Counted from the stretch's first letter, positions 9,151 to 17,755 are shown. The stretch is 64,000 nt of DNA from Tenuibacillus multivorans (GCF_900103915.1 NZ_FNIG01000003.1:62001-126000); one strand, 5' to 3'. Numbers and translations are program-made. The notes: generated from the sequence alone by a model not told the origin.

Positions 9151-10254
9151 TTATTTTCGTTTATAAAATGGTGTAGGAACGATTTTTGCTTCTAATGTTC
9201 GTTTTCTAACCTGAACTTCTAACGTTTCTCCTTCATTGACATATTCAGCTTGCACTAAGGCTAACCCAACATTCTTTCCTAATGTTGGCGACTGAGTACC
9301 AGACGTGATAAAACCGACATTTTCCCCATCTTTCAATACATCATAACCATGACGTGGAATGCCTTTATCCATCATTTCAAGACCTACTAGTTTTCGTTTA
9401 GGTCCATTAGCTTTTTGCTCAGCTAATACCTCTTTCCCGATAAAGTCTGCTTCTTTTTTCGCTTTCACGGCAAAACCTAAGCCGGCTTCAACAGGTGTAA
9501 TATCTTTTGAAAGCTCCTGACCATAAAGGGCTAAATTAGCTTCAAAGCGCAATGTATCACGAGCACCTAAGCCAACTGGCGTAACACCATGGGCTTCACC
9601 AGCCTTAAGAATAGCTCTCCATAGCTCAACGCCACTAGCATGGTTGATGTAAATCTCAAAACCATCCTCACCTGTATAACCTGTACGTGAAATGATCGCA
9701 CCATGTTCAATGCCATTTAATTGAACATCTTGTTTAAATCTAAAGAATTTGATTTCACTCAAATCTTCTTCTGTTAATTGTTGCAAAATGGTTTCAGCCT
9801 TAGGTCCTTGAAGTGCAATCTGAACATAATCGGGTGTGACATTACGAACGGTCACATCACCTTCTGCATGCTCCTTCAACCAGTCATAATCTTTTTCCGT
9901 ATTGGCTGCATTGACGACTAGAAAATACTTGCTCTCATCAAGCTTATATACTAATAAGTCGTCAATCGTACCACCGTCTTCATAACACATAATCGTGTAC
10001 TGCGCTTGGTTTATAGAGGCTTTAGATAAATCATTCGTTAGCATTTTTTGTAGATAAGCTTCACTATCTGGGCCTTCTACTAATATTTCTCCCATATGAG
10101 AGACATCAAATAAACCAGCTTTTTCTCGTGTTGTATGGTGTTCATCCTTAATCCCAACAAATTGAACTGGCATTTCCCATCCGCCAAAATCGACTGTTTT
10201 GGCATTAAAATCCTGATAAACAGGAAATAATGGTGTCCGCTTTAATTCTCCCAC
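9151..10254 (-). CDS. gcvT: Aminomethyltransferase (glycine cleavage T-protein)
   Basis: It transfers the methylene carbon from aminomethyl-lipoyl-GcvH to tetrahydrofolate, releasing ammonia. Family hallmarks include the N-terminal [21 protein letters not shown], the tetrahydrofolate-domain [13 protein letters not shown], and [12 protein letters not shown]. The ribosome site GGAGGG lies only 1 base before an ATG at 10260 but 7 bases before a GTG at 10254 in the same frame, so I annotate the GTG start (367 residues). First gene of the operon, downstream of the tandem glycine riboswitch. Confidence 0.95.
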   Translation of the reverse strand: MGELKRTPLFPVYQDFNAKTVDFGGWEMPVQFVGIKDEHHTTREKAGLFDVSHMGEILVEGPDSEAYLQKMLTNDLSKASINQAQYTIMCYEDGGTIDDLLVYKLDESKYFLVVNAANTEKDYDWLKEHAEGDVTVRNVTPDYVQIALQGPKAETILQQLTEEDLSEIKFFRFKQDVQLNGIEHGAIISRTGYTGEDGFEIYINHASGVELWRAILKAGEAHGVTPVGLGARDTLRFEANLALYGQELSKDITPVEAGLGFAVKAKKEADFIGKEVLAEQKANGPKRKLVGLEMMDKGIPRHGYDVLKDGENVGFITSGTQSPTLGKNVGLALVQAEYVNEGETLEVQVRKRTLEAKIVPTPFYKRK

Positions 10255-10280
10255 TTTCATCCCTCCAATTTTTAAACATT

Positions 10281-10317
10281 AAAAAAGAGAATACCAAATT
10301 AACATTCGGAATTCTCT
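10281..10317 (-). terminator. Riboswitch-controlled terminator before gcvT
   Basis: On the minus strand AGAGAAT pairs with ATTCTCT over a loop of about 20 bases, followed by TTTTTT. It lies between the glycine aptamers and gcvT and is the probable expression platform. Confidence 0.8.
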
Positions 10318-10318
10318 G

Positions 10319-10490
10319 TCCTGTCACCTGAAAGTTTCGTAATATTCAATGATATTACTTGCATCTTTGGTGGTTCATATCACATGAACACTCTCCAGAG
10401 TAGCGTCATACAAGAGTCTTTTTGCCTGAGAGATTCATACGTCATAACGTACTTGCTCCGTCGGCGCCACGTGTGTGGTCTCTCCCCTTA
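10319..10490 (-). promoter_or_regulatory. Tandem glycine riboswitch
   Basis: Read on the minus strand there are two consecutive glycine aptamers. The first contains GGGGAGAGACC, GACGGAGCAAGT, ATCTCTCAGGCAAAAAGAC and CTCTGGAGAGTG. The second contains CACCAAAGATGCAAGT and GAAACTTTCAGGTGACAGGAC. This is the standard arrangement upstream of gcvT in bacilli, in which glycine binding prevents termination and switches the operon on. Boundaries are estimated from conserved segments. Confidence 0.95.
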
Positions 10491-10549
10491 TAATCATTCG
10501 CCAGATGATATTCTATTTTATGTACATAATATGACTATTCTTGTGACAC

Positions 10550-10579
10550 ATTATAGCATATGTGTCTCTATTGTGTAAG
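10550..10579 (-). promoter_or_regulatory. Promoter of the gcv operon
   Basis: On the minus strand a perfect TATAAT at 10550-10555 is preceded at 18 bp by CTTACA (4/6 match to TTGACA). This would start the transcript about 55 bp before the glycine aptamers. The -10 box lies inside a dyad GACACAT-N8-ATGTGTC at 10545-10566. Confidence 0.65.
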
Positions 10580-10616
10580 CGTCACATTGATTTATTTATA
10601 GAGAGGAGCATGACCG

Positions 10617-12239
10617 ATGAAATTAGTTATCGACGATCATGACCTTGACTTACTTTCTAACAATCTTGATCATTATCAATCAAGTGATTGGGATACTTTT
10701 AAACAAGCTTATACCTTAAGCCAGATGAAAATGAATCATAAAGATGCTTTAACTTGTATGCAGTACTTGCCTCATTTAGAGCTTATGTCGCACCAGCTTG
10801 ATGCGGTTAAAAAGGTATTACATCAAATGCACGGTCGAGCCATTCTCGCCGATGAGGTTGGTTTAGGTAAAACGGTTGAAGCAGGCGTAATCCTTAAAGA
10901 ATTAATGGTTAAAGGATTAGTCAAAAAAGTGCTCATACTAGTTCCTTCATCGTTGATTCGTCAATGGGAAAGTGAACTTAATAAAATGTTCTATATCCCG
11001 GCTAAAGCGAAACATCGTTCTTATCCTTGGCAAGCGTATGATATCGTTATTTCATCCATTGATTTAGCTAAAAAGGATCCGCATTCTAGTGATATTTTAA
11101 ACGAAGAATATGACATGCTTATTGTCGATGAAGCACATCGTTTAAAAAACCCAAAAACGAGAAACTATCAATTCGTCAAACAGATCAGATCAACCTATTG
11201 CCTATTGTTAACAGCAACACCCATCCAAAATAAAATAGATGAGATTTACTATTTAATGTCGATTGTGCGCCCGGGCTTACTCGGAGATAAACAATCATTT
11301 AAGCGTACCGTTAGAGAAGAACGAAAGGATGACAATAGCAATGCGATCCAAACATTAGTCAAACAATCGATGGTTCGAAACAGAAGATCTGAAACAACTA
11401 ATCATTGGACTAAACGCGATATTGATACGATTTATGTTGACTTTACGGATGAGGAAATGGAGTTTTATAAACATTTAGAGTCACTCGATGGCATGCATTC
11501 CTTTACTGCCTTAACTTTACAGCGCGAAATTTGCTCAAGTCGAGAGGCCTGCTATCAATCAATAGGTCAATCAAACTGGAATGATGAATTTAAGAAGGAC
11601 TTAATGCAACAAATCGAACAGCTGCCACACCATGCCAAAGCCTTAAAAACCGTTGAATTTGTTAAATCATTAAATGAAAAATGTATCATTTTTACAGAAT
11701 ATAAATCAACACAAATTTATTTACAATGGTTGTTACATCAAAACGGTATTCTGTCGGTTACCTATAACGGGGGATTCCGCAAAAGTAAGAAAGAATGGAT
11801 GATTCAACTCTTTAAAAATAACGCGCAGGTTTTAATTGCGACGGATGCGGGTGGTGAAGGGTTGAACCTACAGTTTTGTAACCACATGATTCATTATGAC
11901 TTACCATGGAATCCAATGAAGCTTGAACAACGTATTGGCCGTATCCACCGTTTTGGTCAAACAAAAGATGTCAATATTTATTATACGGTGTTAAGAAATA
12001 CGATTGATCAACGTATTCTTGATTTACTATATGACAAATTAGATTTATTTAAAGATGTGATAGGTGAGTTAGATCAAATATTGAGCCAGCTTGGTATTCA
12101 AAACCTTGAAGATGAAATTGAAGAAATCGTTCGGGATTCTCGTTCTGAGAAAGAAGCTTCTATTAAGGTCGACCATTTGTTTTCAGTCATTAGTGATAGT
12201 CATGTAGAGGAAAGGAACATCGCCAATGAATCAAGCTGA
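10617..12239 (+). CDS. yqhH: SNF2-family DEAD/DEAH helicase-like ATPase
   Basis: A 540-residue SF2 ATPase of the SNF2/RapA type. All core motifs are present: motif I ADEVGLGKTVEAG (about residue 80), motif II VDEAHRLKN, motif III LLTATPIQNK, and in the second RecA-like domain TDAGGEGLNLQ and QRIGRIHRFGQT. The cellular role of YqhH is not established; related proteins remodel RNA polymerase or DNA-protein complexes. It is divergent from the glycine riboswitch operon and overlaps yqhG by 14 bp, so the two are translationally coupled. GAGAGGAG precedes the ATG. Confidence 0.93.
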   Translation: MKLVIDDHDLDLLSNNLDHYQSSDWDTFKQAYTLSQMKMNHKDALTCMQYLPHLELMSHQLDAVKKVLHQMHGRAILADEVGLGKTVEAGVILKELMVKGLVKKVLILVPSSLIRQWESELNKMFYIPAKAKHRSYPWQAYDIVISSIDLAKKDPHSSDILNEEYDMLIVDEAHRLKNPKTRNYQFVKQIRSTYCLLLTATPIQNKIDEIYYLMSIVRPGLLGDKQSFKRTVREERKDDNSNAIQTLVKQSMVRNRRSETTNHWTKRDIDTIYVDFTDEEMEFYKHLESLDGMHSFTALTLQREICSSREACYQSIGQSNWNDEFKKDLMQQIEQLPHHAKALKTVEFVKSLNEKCIIFTEYKSTQIYLQWLLHQNGILSVTYNGGFRKSKKEWMIQLFKNNAQVLIATDAGGEGLNLQFCNHMIHYDLPWNPMKLEQRIGRIHRFGQTKDVNIYYTVLRNTIDQRILDLLYDKLDLFKDVIGELDQILSQLGIQNLEDEIEEIVRDSRSEKEASIKVDHLFSVISDSHVEERNIANESS

Positions 12240-13032
12240 AATTCATCAATTTCTCGTTAATTTTTTTAAAAAGCGTCAAGCAACCTTTGAACATAATGAG
12301 CCCGGCTTATTAAAAATCAAATTAACTGAAGATCTGGATCAACGCTTAATGAATCGGCCATTTTATTGGCAATATGTTAAAAAGTTAGGTTACAAAGGCG
12401 ATCCGATGTCGGTCACCTTTATATCTGATAAACAGAAAAAAGGTGAAGCAGGCGAATGGATTCATTATGGATCACCACGACTCGAACAGCTTTTTCAGAT
12501 GATTTTAGATGAGGGAAAATATGCTGAGCTCTATGAACAGATCAATCAGGATGAACGGCACGCCTTTCATCCTTGGTTTATTTGTAATATGCTCGTGCGT
12601 TATCGAGGCGCATACACCCATGACGAAATGGTTAGTGTTGGTGTCTATCTCATTAATGGTGCCATGCGTTTTCGAATGATGGACGAGATCATTAATCATC
12701 AATTTAATGAAGTCATCCCTGATTACTGTTATAAAATTCCTCCTATTATTAATCGCATTCGAGCGATTCAAATAATTAATAGAGAGTTGCAGCATAGAAT
12801 CTCTGAGCGTTCAACCAATTTTGAATACGAATCCTTTGAGCTTTATCAAAAAGAAAAAAACATGACCGAAGAACTGTTTCAAGGTCGGGAAGATGATATC
12901 GATTTATTAAAGGAAAATATCGAACAACAAATATATGATCGTTTATACCCAAAAGTAGACCTATCACTAATTAATTGCGGATTGTTTTATTTAACAGAAA
13001 GCAGGTCAAAAAAATTATTAAACGTTTCTTAA
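12226..13032 (+). CDS. yqhG: YqhG family protein (uncharacterised partner of YqhH)
   Basis: A 268-residue soluble protein without transmembrane helices. An early part reads as a compact alpha/beta fold (FFKKRQATFEHNEPGLLKIKLTEDL), and a C-terminal part (about residues 185-250) is charged and probably helical. Together with YqhH it forms a two-gene unit conserved in bacilli. No catalytic motif is evident. The start AGGAAAGGAACATCGCCAATG lies inside yqhH. Tight overlap suggests the products act together, possibly with YqhG as adaptor or substrate-recognition factor, but this is inference. Confidence 0.85.
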   Translation: MNQAEIHQFLVNFFKKRQATFEHNEPGLLKIKLTEDLDQRLMNRPFYWQYVKKLGYKGDPMSVTFISDKQKKGEAGEWIHYGSPRLEQLFQMILDEGKYAELYEQINQDERHAFHPWFICNMLVRYRGAYTHDEMVSVGVYLINGAMRFRMMDEIINHQFNEVIPDYCYKIPPIINRIRAIQIINRELQHRISERSTNFEYESFELYQKEKNMTEELFQGREDDIDLLKENIEQQIYDRLYPKVDLSLINCGLFYLTESRSKKLLNVS

Positions 13033-13045
13033 ATTATGCATTATT

Positions 13046-13106
13046 TTAGTTTTCTCACCTAATATTTATAAAAATGCTCTATTTTCGGTGAGAAAACTAA
13101 TTTTTT
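13046..13106 (+). terminator. Terminator after yqhG (14-bp perfect stem, long loop)
   Basis: TTAGTTTTCTCACC (13046-13059) and GGTGAGAAAACTAA (13087-13100) are exact inverted repeats with a 27-base loop, followed by TTTTTT. The T run exists only on the plus strand, so it terminates yqhH-yqhG rather than the convergent aroK. Confidence 0.75.
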
Positions 13107-13156
13107 ACGGGCAGAAAACGCATTTTTCTATCCATTGACACAACAATTTTATCGCG

Positions 13157-13657
13157 TTATAAATTTATGTGTAACATAATTTGTTGAACGACCTCTTGAA
13201 CCGATCTTCCATCGGTTGAAATGCTTAATGAGGCTGATTGCCGATAAAGCTCCTGACGTTTATCAAACATCAACTGACGTTCCTTCAATGATTGTTGCCA
13301 CAAAGGTCTTGATGAATCTTCCCCAATACGTTTCACAATTGACTCGAACTGTGTTTCTAAAAAGATGGTGAGGAATTCCTCTTGTAGTAATAACCGGTTT
13401 TCTTCTCTTTCAACTATTCCACCACCAGTGGCGATAACGATCAAATGTTTAGAAGAGAGATTTTTTAGAGTCTCTGTTTCCTGTTCTCTAAAAAATGCTT
13501 CACCATACGTCTCAAATAATTGTGGAATCGACTTTTTCGTATGTGATTCAATCAAACGATCGGTATCTAAAAATGTATGGTTTAATTCATTTGATAATGC
13601 TTGTCCCACGGTAGTTTTACCTGATCCCATAAAACCGATTAATGCGATTGGTTTCAT
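13157..13657 (-). CDS. aroK: Shikimate kinase
   Basis: It phosphorylates shikimate at the 3-hydroxyl using ATP. The 166-residue product has the Walker A motif GFMGSGKTT near the N-terminus, the shikimate-binding DTD, the ATGGGI loop and the LID Arg in RIGEDSSRPLW. I start at the ATG at 13657, with AGGTGAT three bases upstream; a longer reading from 13711 would overlap the comGA start. It is divergent from comGA with only 29 bp between start codons, so each promoter must lie inside or very near the other gene. Confidence 0.94.
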   Translation of the reverse strand: MKPIALIGFMGSGKTTVGQALSNELNHTFLDTDRLIESHTKKSIPQLFETYGEAFFREQETETLKNLSSKHLIVIATGGGIVEREENRLLLQEEFLTIFLETQFESIVKRIGEDSSRPLWQQSLKERQLMFDKRQELYRQSASLSISTDGRSVQEVVQQIMLHINL

Positions 13658-13686
13658 TTTATCACCTACTTTAAGGAGGGCTAGAT

Positions 13687-14691
13687 GTGAATAACCCCGA
13701 ACAATTTTCAAATCGGATTATGAATGAAGCCCTTCGAAAAAGGGCGACTGATATCCATTTCATACCGATAGATGAAAGCGTATTGATATATTTTCGTATT
13801 AATGGTTATCGTTGGTTCTATCAGAATCTATCATTTAAAGTATATCATGGTTTAATGAGTTATTATAAGTTCGTCTCTGGTATGGATATTGCAGAGAAAA
13901 GACTCCCTCAGAACGGGACGATGCTGTATCAACTCAATCAACATACTTATGATTTACGTTTATCAACACTACCAACGCAAAACCTCGAAAGTCTCGCCAT
14001 AAGAATACTGCCAAAAGATTATTTTCCAGATTTAGAACAGTTATTTATCTTCCCTAAACAGGCTCTCAAACTAATGGAATGGGTACAACAGCAAGCAGGG
14101 ATTATATTATTCACGGGTCCAACAGGTTCTGGTAAATCGACATCGATGTATGCCCTCGTTAAAAAAGCAATAGAAACATATAAATTTCAAGCGATTACAC
14201 TTGAAGACCCTGTTGAGCAATCGATTCAAAACTTACTCCAAGTACAAGTAAATGAAAAGGCTGGATTCAATTACGACGTTGGATTAAAGGCAGCATTAAG
14301 ACATGATCCGGACATGATCATGATTGGTGAAATAAGAGACGAAGAAACGGCAAGATTTGCTTTTAGAGCTGCCTTAACGGGACACCTTGTGATCAGCACC
14401 GTACACGCTAAAAACGCTTTTGGTACCCTTTCTCGTCTCAACGAAATGGGACTTCATAAATCAGATTTAAGTCAATCAATTATAGGTATTGCCTCACAAC
14501 AGCTGATTAATATCTCGATTTCTTCGAGCGAAGATATTGGACGAAGAGCGGCTATTGCCGAGTTATTAACCGGTAATAATTTAGATCAAGCAATTAATGG
14601 GTTCCCGCCAGAGAGCAATCACAGCTACCAAACGTTTGCGATGTTAAGGAGGAAAGCCTATGCCCTTGGTTACACTCACCTTTCGTCGTAA
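13687..14691 (+). CDS. comGA: Competence pseudopilus assembly ATPase
   Basis: A GspE/PilB-type secretion ATPase, 334 residues, that powers assembly of the competence pseudopilus for DNA uptake. Visible are Walker A GPTGSGKST, the Asp box TLEDPVEQ, Walker B MIGEIRDEETA and the His box TGHLVISTVHA. Start is GTG at 13687 with TAAGGAGGG 6-7 bases upstream. First gene of a seven-gene comGA-GG operon with overlapping ends. The operon would be under ComK control by analogy; I could not find a convincing ComK box. Confidence 0.95.
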   Translation: MNNPEQFSNRIMNEALRKRATDIHFIPIDESVLIYFRINGYRWFYQNLSFKVYHGLMSYYKFVSGMDIAEKRLPQNGTMLYQLNQHTYDLRLSTLPTQNLESLAIRILPKDYFPDLEQLFIFPKQALKLMEWVQQQAGIILFTGPTGSGKSTSMYALVKKAIETYKFQAITLEDPVEQSIQNLLQVQVNEKAGFNYDVGLKAALRHDPDMIMIGEIRDEETARFAFRAALTGHLVISTVHAKNAFGTLSRLNEMGLHKSDLSQSIIGIASQQLINISISSSEDIGRRAAIAELLTGNNLDQAINGFPPESNHSYQTFAMLRRKAYALGYTHLSS

Positions 14692-15697
14692 ATCATTACC
14701 TATAGCGAAACAAATTCTTTTTCTTAACCGCTTAGCTAAACTCTTAATGAAACAATATACCATGAAACAAGCATTAGAATTTATGCTTTATGACCCTCAA
14801 CTCAAAAATATCGCATTTTCATTCTTTGATTTTCTTCAAAACGGTCGCTCGATTGATGATTGCTTTAAGCTTACTTACTTTCACCCACTGGTTATAGCCT
14901 TTATGAGCTTTTCAAAAGAATCTGGTCACATCAGCGAACATTTAATGAGCTGTGCTCAAATTTTAAAAATGAAAGAGGATCTTGAAAATAAGCTCAAACG
15001 TGTATCAAGATATCCTCTCCTTCTATCCATCGTGAGTGTGTTCGTTTTTATCGGTATGAATGTTTATTTATTACCTGTTTTTACGAATACCTTTGAAAGC
15101 TTTGGCCAAACTGAATCTTTAAAATCGTTTGAACTCATCATCAACATTTTTAATTATCTTTTTATAGGGGTGATGATGGTTGTCGCCATCGTTTTAGTTA
15201 TCCTGTTATATGTACGTCGACTAGAAATTGAGAAAAAAATAAAAATGATTCGCCAGATCCCTTACCTGAGCAATATTTATAAATTGTTAGTCAGTATGCA
15301 ACTCTCTTACCAGATCTTTGCAATACTTGATAGTGGGAAAACAATTCGCGAAGCTTTGCAGCTATTAAACGAACAAAATGAACTCAAAATTGTAAAGCAT
15401 TACGCACGGTTATTAATAAATCAATTAGCACAAGGGAGATCCTTATTTGAATCCTTTGATGTGCTTGAATTAGTTCAAGAAGATTTAAAATGGCTCATTA
15501 AAAGGAGTGACCAAGAGGGAACGCTTTCACAGGACCTTCAAACCTATTCCCAGCTATTAATTGAAACGATTGAACATAAAGCTAAGCAATCCATTTTGTG
15601 GGTACAACCTATATTTTATCTCATCATGGGTGTGTTGATTGTAGCGATTTATATTTTTACGTTATTTCCAATTTATCAGTTAATGCAGCAAATATAA
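14660..15697 (+). CDS. comGB: Competence pseudopilus membrane platform protein
   Basis: A GspF/PilC family polytopic protein, 345 residues, the inner-membrane platform with which ComGA drives pseudopilin assembly. Two repeated cytoplasmic helical domains (about residues 15-115 and 205-310) alternate with three hydrophobic segments (about 115-140, 160-185 and 318-340), as in the family. SFSKESGHISEHL is a typical GspF motif. It overlaps comGA by 32 bp; AAGGAGG lies 7 bases before the ATG. Confidence 0.93.
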   Translation: MPLVTLTFRRKSLPIAKQILFLNRLAKLLMKQYTMKQALEFMLYDPQLKNIAFSFFDFLQNGRSIDDCFKLTYFHPLVIAFMSFSKESGHISEHLMSCAQILKMKEDLENKLKRVSRYPLLLSIVSVFVFIGMNVYLLPVFTNTFESFGQTESLKSFELIINIFNYLFIGVMMVVAIVLVILLYVRRLEIEKKIKMIRQIPYLSNIYKLLVSMQLSYQIFAILDSGKTIREALQLLNEQNELKIVKHYARLLINQLAQGRSLFESFDVLELVQEDLKWLIKRSDQEGTLSQDLQTYSQLLIETIEHKAKQSILWVQPIFYLIMGVLIVAIYIFTLFPIYQLMQQI

Positions 15698-15711
15698 AAG
15701 GAGTGGAAAAC

Positions 15712-16026
15712 ATGAAAAGTGAACGCGGTTTTACCTTGATCGAAATGCTCATTGTGCTCTTAATCATTTCGGTTTTGTTAATTTTAACGATTCCAAACAT
15801 AACGAAATACAATGATGTTGCTGAAGACAAAGGCTGTGAAGCATATTTAGACTTACTACAAACTGAGGTCCAATTATATAAAATTGAATACGATGAATAT
15901 CCGACAGACATAGGTCAATTAGATTCTGTAGATAATGAGGAGGAATTAACTTGCTTTGAGGACATTATGATTGACGAAAATGGTAATGTCATAGTCGTTG
16001 AGGATGAAACAGAAAATGGGGAATAA
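15712..16026 (+). CDS. comGC: Major competence pseudopilin
   Basis: The 104-residue major pseudopilin, a precursor cleaved by prepilin peptidase ComC. The short basic leader MKSERG is followed by FTLIEMLIVLLIISVLL, with cleavage expected between Gly6 and Phe7 and the conserved Glu at mature position 5. Two cysteines in the mature part (AEDKGCEAY and LTCFEDI) could form the disulfide known for B. subtilis ComGC. AAAGGAGTG precedes the ATG. It overlaps comGD. Confidence 0.95.
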   Translation: MKSERGFTLIEMLIVLLIISVLLILTIPNITKYNDVAEDKGCEAYLDLLQTEVQLYKIEYDEYPTDIGQLDSVDNEEELTCFEDIMIDENGNVIVVEDETENGE

Positions 16027-16456
16027 ACAAGCTGGCTTTACAGTAATTGAGATGTTGATCGTCTTAACGATTATTCTTATGATAACGACATTTTCCATGA
16101 ATCAAATGGTCAAATCCACCACAAATGATCCCTTAGAAGACTTCCTGGAACAATTAGAGAAGGATATTTTCATGATGCAGCAACAAGCAATGACTAAGCA
16201 AAAGCAATTATCCTTACTATTTCATTTAAATGAACACTATTATATGATTTACGATTCTCCACTAAACCCAGCCATACTGAAGCGAGACTACGACCATAGG
16301 CTTCAACTTGATTTAACTTCCATTAACAATCCACTTCATTACCGATCATCTGGTGTGCCGATTAATCCTGGGTCATTTATTTTGACCTATAACGAAAAAC
16401 ACTATAAAGTTACATTTCCGTTTGGGAAAGGGCGATTTTATGTCACTGAACTCTGA
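16016..16456 (+). CDS. comGD: Minor competence pseudopilin
   Basis: A minor pseudopilin with leader NKQAG and hydrophobic start FTVIEMLIVLTIILMI; cleavage after the Gly is expected. The start is ambiguous: the ATG at 16016 has GAGG 12 bases upstream, whereas the in-frame ATG at 16004 directly abuts that GAGG. I prefer 16016 (146 residues) but the longer form (150 residues) is possible. It overlaps the end of comGC and the start of comGE, supporting translational coupling along the operon. Confidence 0.85.
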   Translation: MGNKQAGFTVIEMLIVLTIILMITTFSMNQMVKSTTNDPLEDFLEQLEKDIFMMQQQAMTKQKQLSLLFHLNEHYYMIYDSPLNPAILKRDYDHRLQLDLTSINNPLHYRSSGVPINPGSFILTYNEKHYKVTFPFGKGRFYVTEL

Positions 16457-16784
16457 TAAGGGGTATATTCTCATGGATCTGTTGTTATCGATAAGCTGTT
16501 TAATTCTTATGATAACGATTTTGACACCGTTCATCATCAACGTTGGGGAATTACAGGAGGATCTTGATTCATATTTAATTGCTCAGGAACAGCTTAATAG
16601 GCAATTACTTGATCATTTCACCCCAACAAAACCTGAACACCATATTGATTACTCCTTTGGCGTTCAAAATAAAACGTTCAACTTTAAAGTATACCCATTG
16701 AATCACAAGTATTTCGTTTGTATAACTTGGTTTAACTCAAAAGATGAAGAAGAAAGACTGTGTCGTTATGTACCTACGGGCTAA
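16440..16784 (+). CDS. comGE: Minor competence pseudopilin ComGE-like
   Basis: A 114-residue protein with a type IV pilin-like N-terminus: leader MSLNSDKG, then YILMDLLLSISCLILMI. Assigned as ComGE by its fourth position in the operon and its size. The rest is a small globular domain without recognisable motifs. Start ATG at 16440 has GGGAAAGGGCG upstream inside comGD, overlapping it by 17 bp. Confidence 0.8.
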   Translation: MSLNSDKGYILMDLLLSISCLILMITILTPFIINVGELQEDLDSYLIAQEQLNRQLLDHFTPTKPEHHIDYSFGVQNKTFNFKVYPLNHKYFVCITWFNSKDEEERLCRYVPTG

Positions 16785-17217
16785 AGATAACCAATCAGGA
16801 TACACGTTAATAAGCTTATTAGTGACTTTGTCCATATTTATAATCATCTCTCCCCTTCTTTTGTCTTTCATAAAGCTTGTCGTACCGCTTCAACCGCAGC
16901 ATGGACTTTCAGACATGGAACTAAGACAATTTCATTTCTTTGTCGACCAAGCATTAAACCAATCCATACAAGTTCAGCTTGAAGAAAATGGCATACATTT
17001 TATCCAGCAAGATGGAATTAAGGTGACCTATGAGAGGTATAACCATATAATCAGAAGGCGAGTAAATGATCAGGGTCATGAAATTCTTCTTAGGAATGTC
17101 AGTCACTATGAAGTGATTCCACAGACAGACGATATTTTTGTCATTAAAATAATAAGAGGCGATCAACATGCGTTTCAAAGAACCTATTTCTATAACGACT
17201 TTGCTTCGAATCCATGA
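16768..17217 (+). CDS. comGF: Minor competence pseudopilin ComGF-like
   Basis: A pseudopilin-type protein with a short leader ending QSG, followed by YTLISLLVTLSIFIIISPLLL. Family assignment as ComGF follows from operon position and C-terminal length (about 149 residues from the ATG at 16768). An alternative ATG at 16744 would add eight residues; neither has a strong ribosome site, so coupling to comGE is likely. The end overlaps comGG by 50 bp. Confidence 0.8.
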   Translation: MYLRAKDNQSGYTLISLLVTLSIFIIISPLLLSFIKLVVPLQPQHGLSDMELRQFHFFVDQALNQSIQVQLEENGIHFIQQDGIKVTYERYNHIIRRRVNDQGHEILLRNVSHYEVIPQTDDIFVIKIIRGDQHAFQRTYFYNDFASNP

Positions 17218-17566
17218 TGAACGAGGAATCCTATTTCCGTATTTACTTTCTATTTTAATTTTAATATCTGCTTTCTTATTGCTATCACTTGATCAGGAAC
17301 GTTATAATTTACAACAGACCAAAATATTAAAGGAACAAATGACCATTCAAAATTTAATTCAAATCACGGTCCATGATTTTAACATGATAAAAAATGATTT
17401 AATATTAATAGAAGACGAGCAAACCATCGAGTTCGAATATGAAACCGGTCATACCGTGGTGAAATATCAACTAGTTAATGAAACGTCGATTGAATTGCAA
17501 ATTGATGTTTATACCACTCAAAATCAAACGAAGCCATTTAAATTTCTTACGCAAATCGATGTATAA
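17168..17566 (+). CDS. comGG: ComGG-like competence protein
   Basis: Last gene of the comG operon, 132 residues. After a hydrophilic leader (about 20 residues, DERG) comes a hydrophobic segment ILFPYLLSILILIS, then a soluble domain, compatible with ComGG, which helps assemble the pseudopilus. It starts inside comGF with AGAGGCGA upstream. No clear terminator follows before the tRNA-Gln gene 35 bp downstream. Confidence 0.78.
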   Translation: MRFKEPISITTLLRIHDERGILFPYLLSILILISAFLLLSLDQERYNLQQTKILKEQMTIQNLIQITVHDFNMIKNDLILIEDEQTIEFEYETGHTVVKYQLVNETSIELQIDVYTTQNQTKPFKFLTQIDV

Positions 17567-17601
17567 AAAGGGCATGAATGCCTTATAATAATAACTGTTA
17601 T

Positions 17602-17673
17602 TGGGCCATAGCCAAGCGGTAAGGCAACGGTTTTTGGTACCGTCATGCGCTGGTTCGAATCCAGCTGGCCCAG
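17602..17673 (+). tRNA. tRNA-Gln (UUG)
   Basis: A 72-base cloverleaf: acceptor TGGGCCA/TGGCCCA, D-arm TAGCCAAGCGGTAAGGCA, anticodon stem ACGGT/ACCGT with loop TTTTGGT (anticodon TTG), T-arm CTGGTTCGAATCCAG. CCA is not encoded. It lies 35 bp after comGG. Confidence 0.96.
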
Positions 17674-17726
17674 TAACATACATATACTTCTTTAGGTAAA
17701 TGTTTCTAATGTACATAATTTGTTCA

Positions 17727-17755
17727 TTTACAATTATTTTGGATTCATATATAAT
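17727..17755 (+). promoter_or_regulatory. Promoter of yqgY
   Basis: TTTACA (17727-17732), 17-bp spacer, TATAAT (17750-17755); yqgY begins 40 bp downstream with AAAGGAGGAG. Confidence 0.8.

Noticed and set aside
13440-13686. ComK box upstream of comGA
   Set aside because: I looked for AAAA-N5-TTTT pairs at the usual spacings and found only partial matches (e.g. near 13570), not convincing enough to list.
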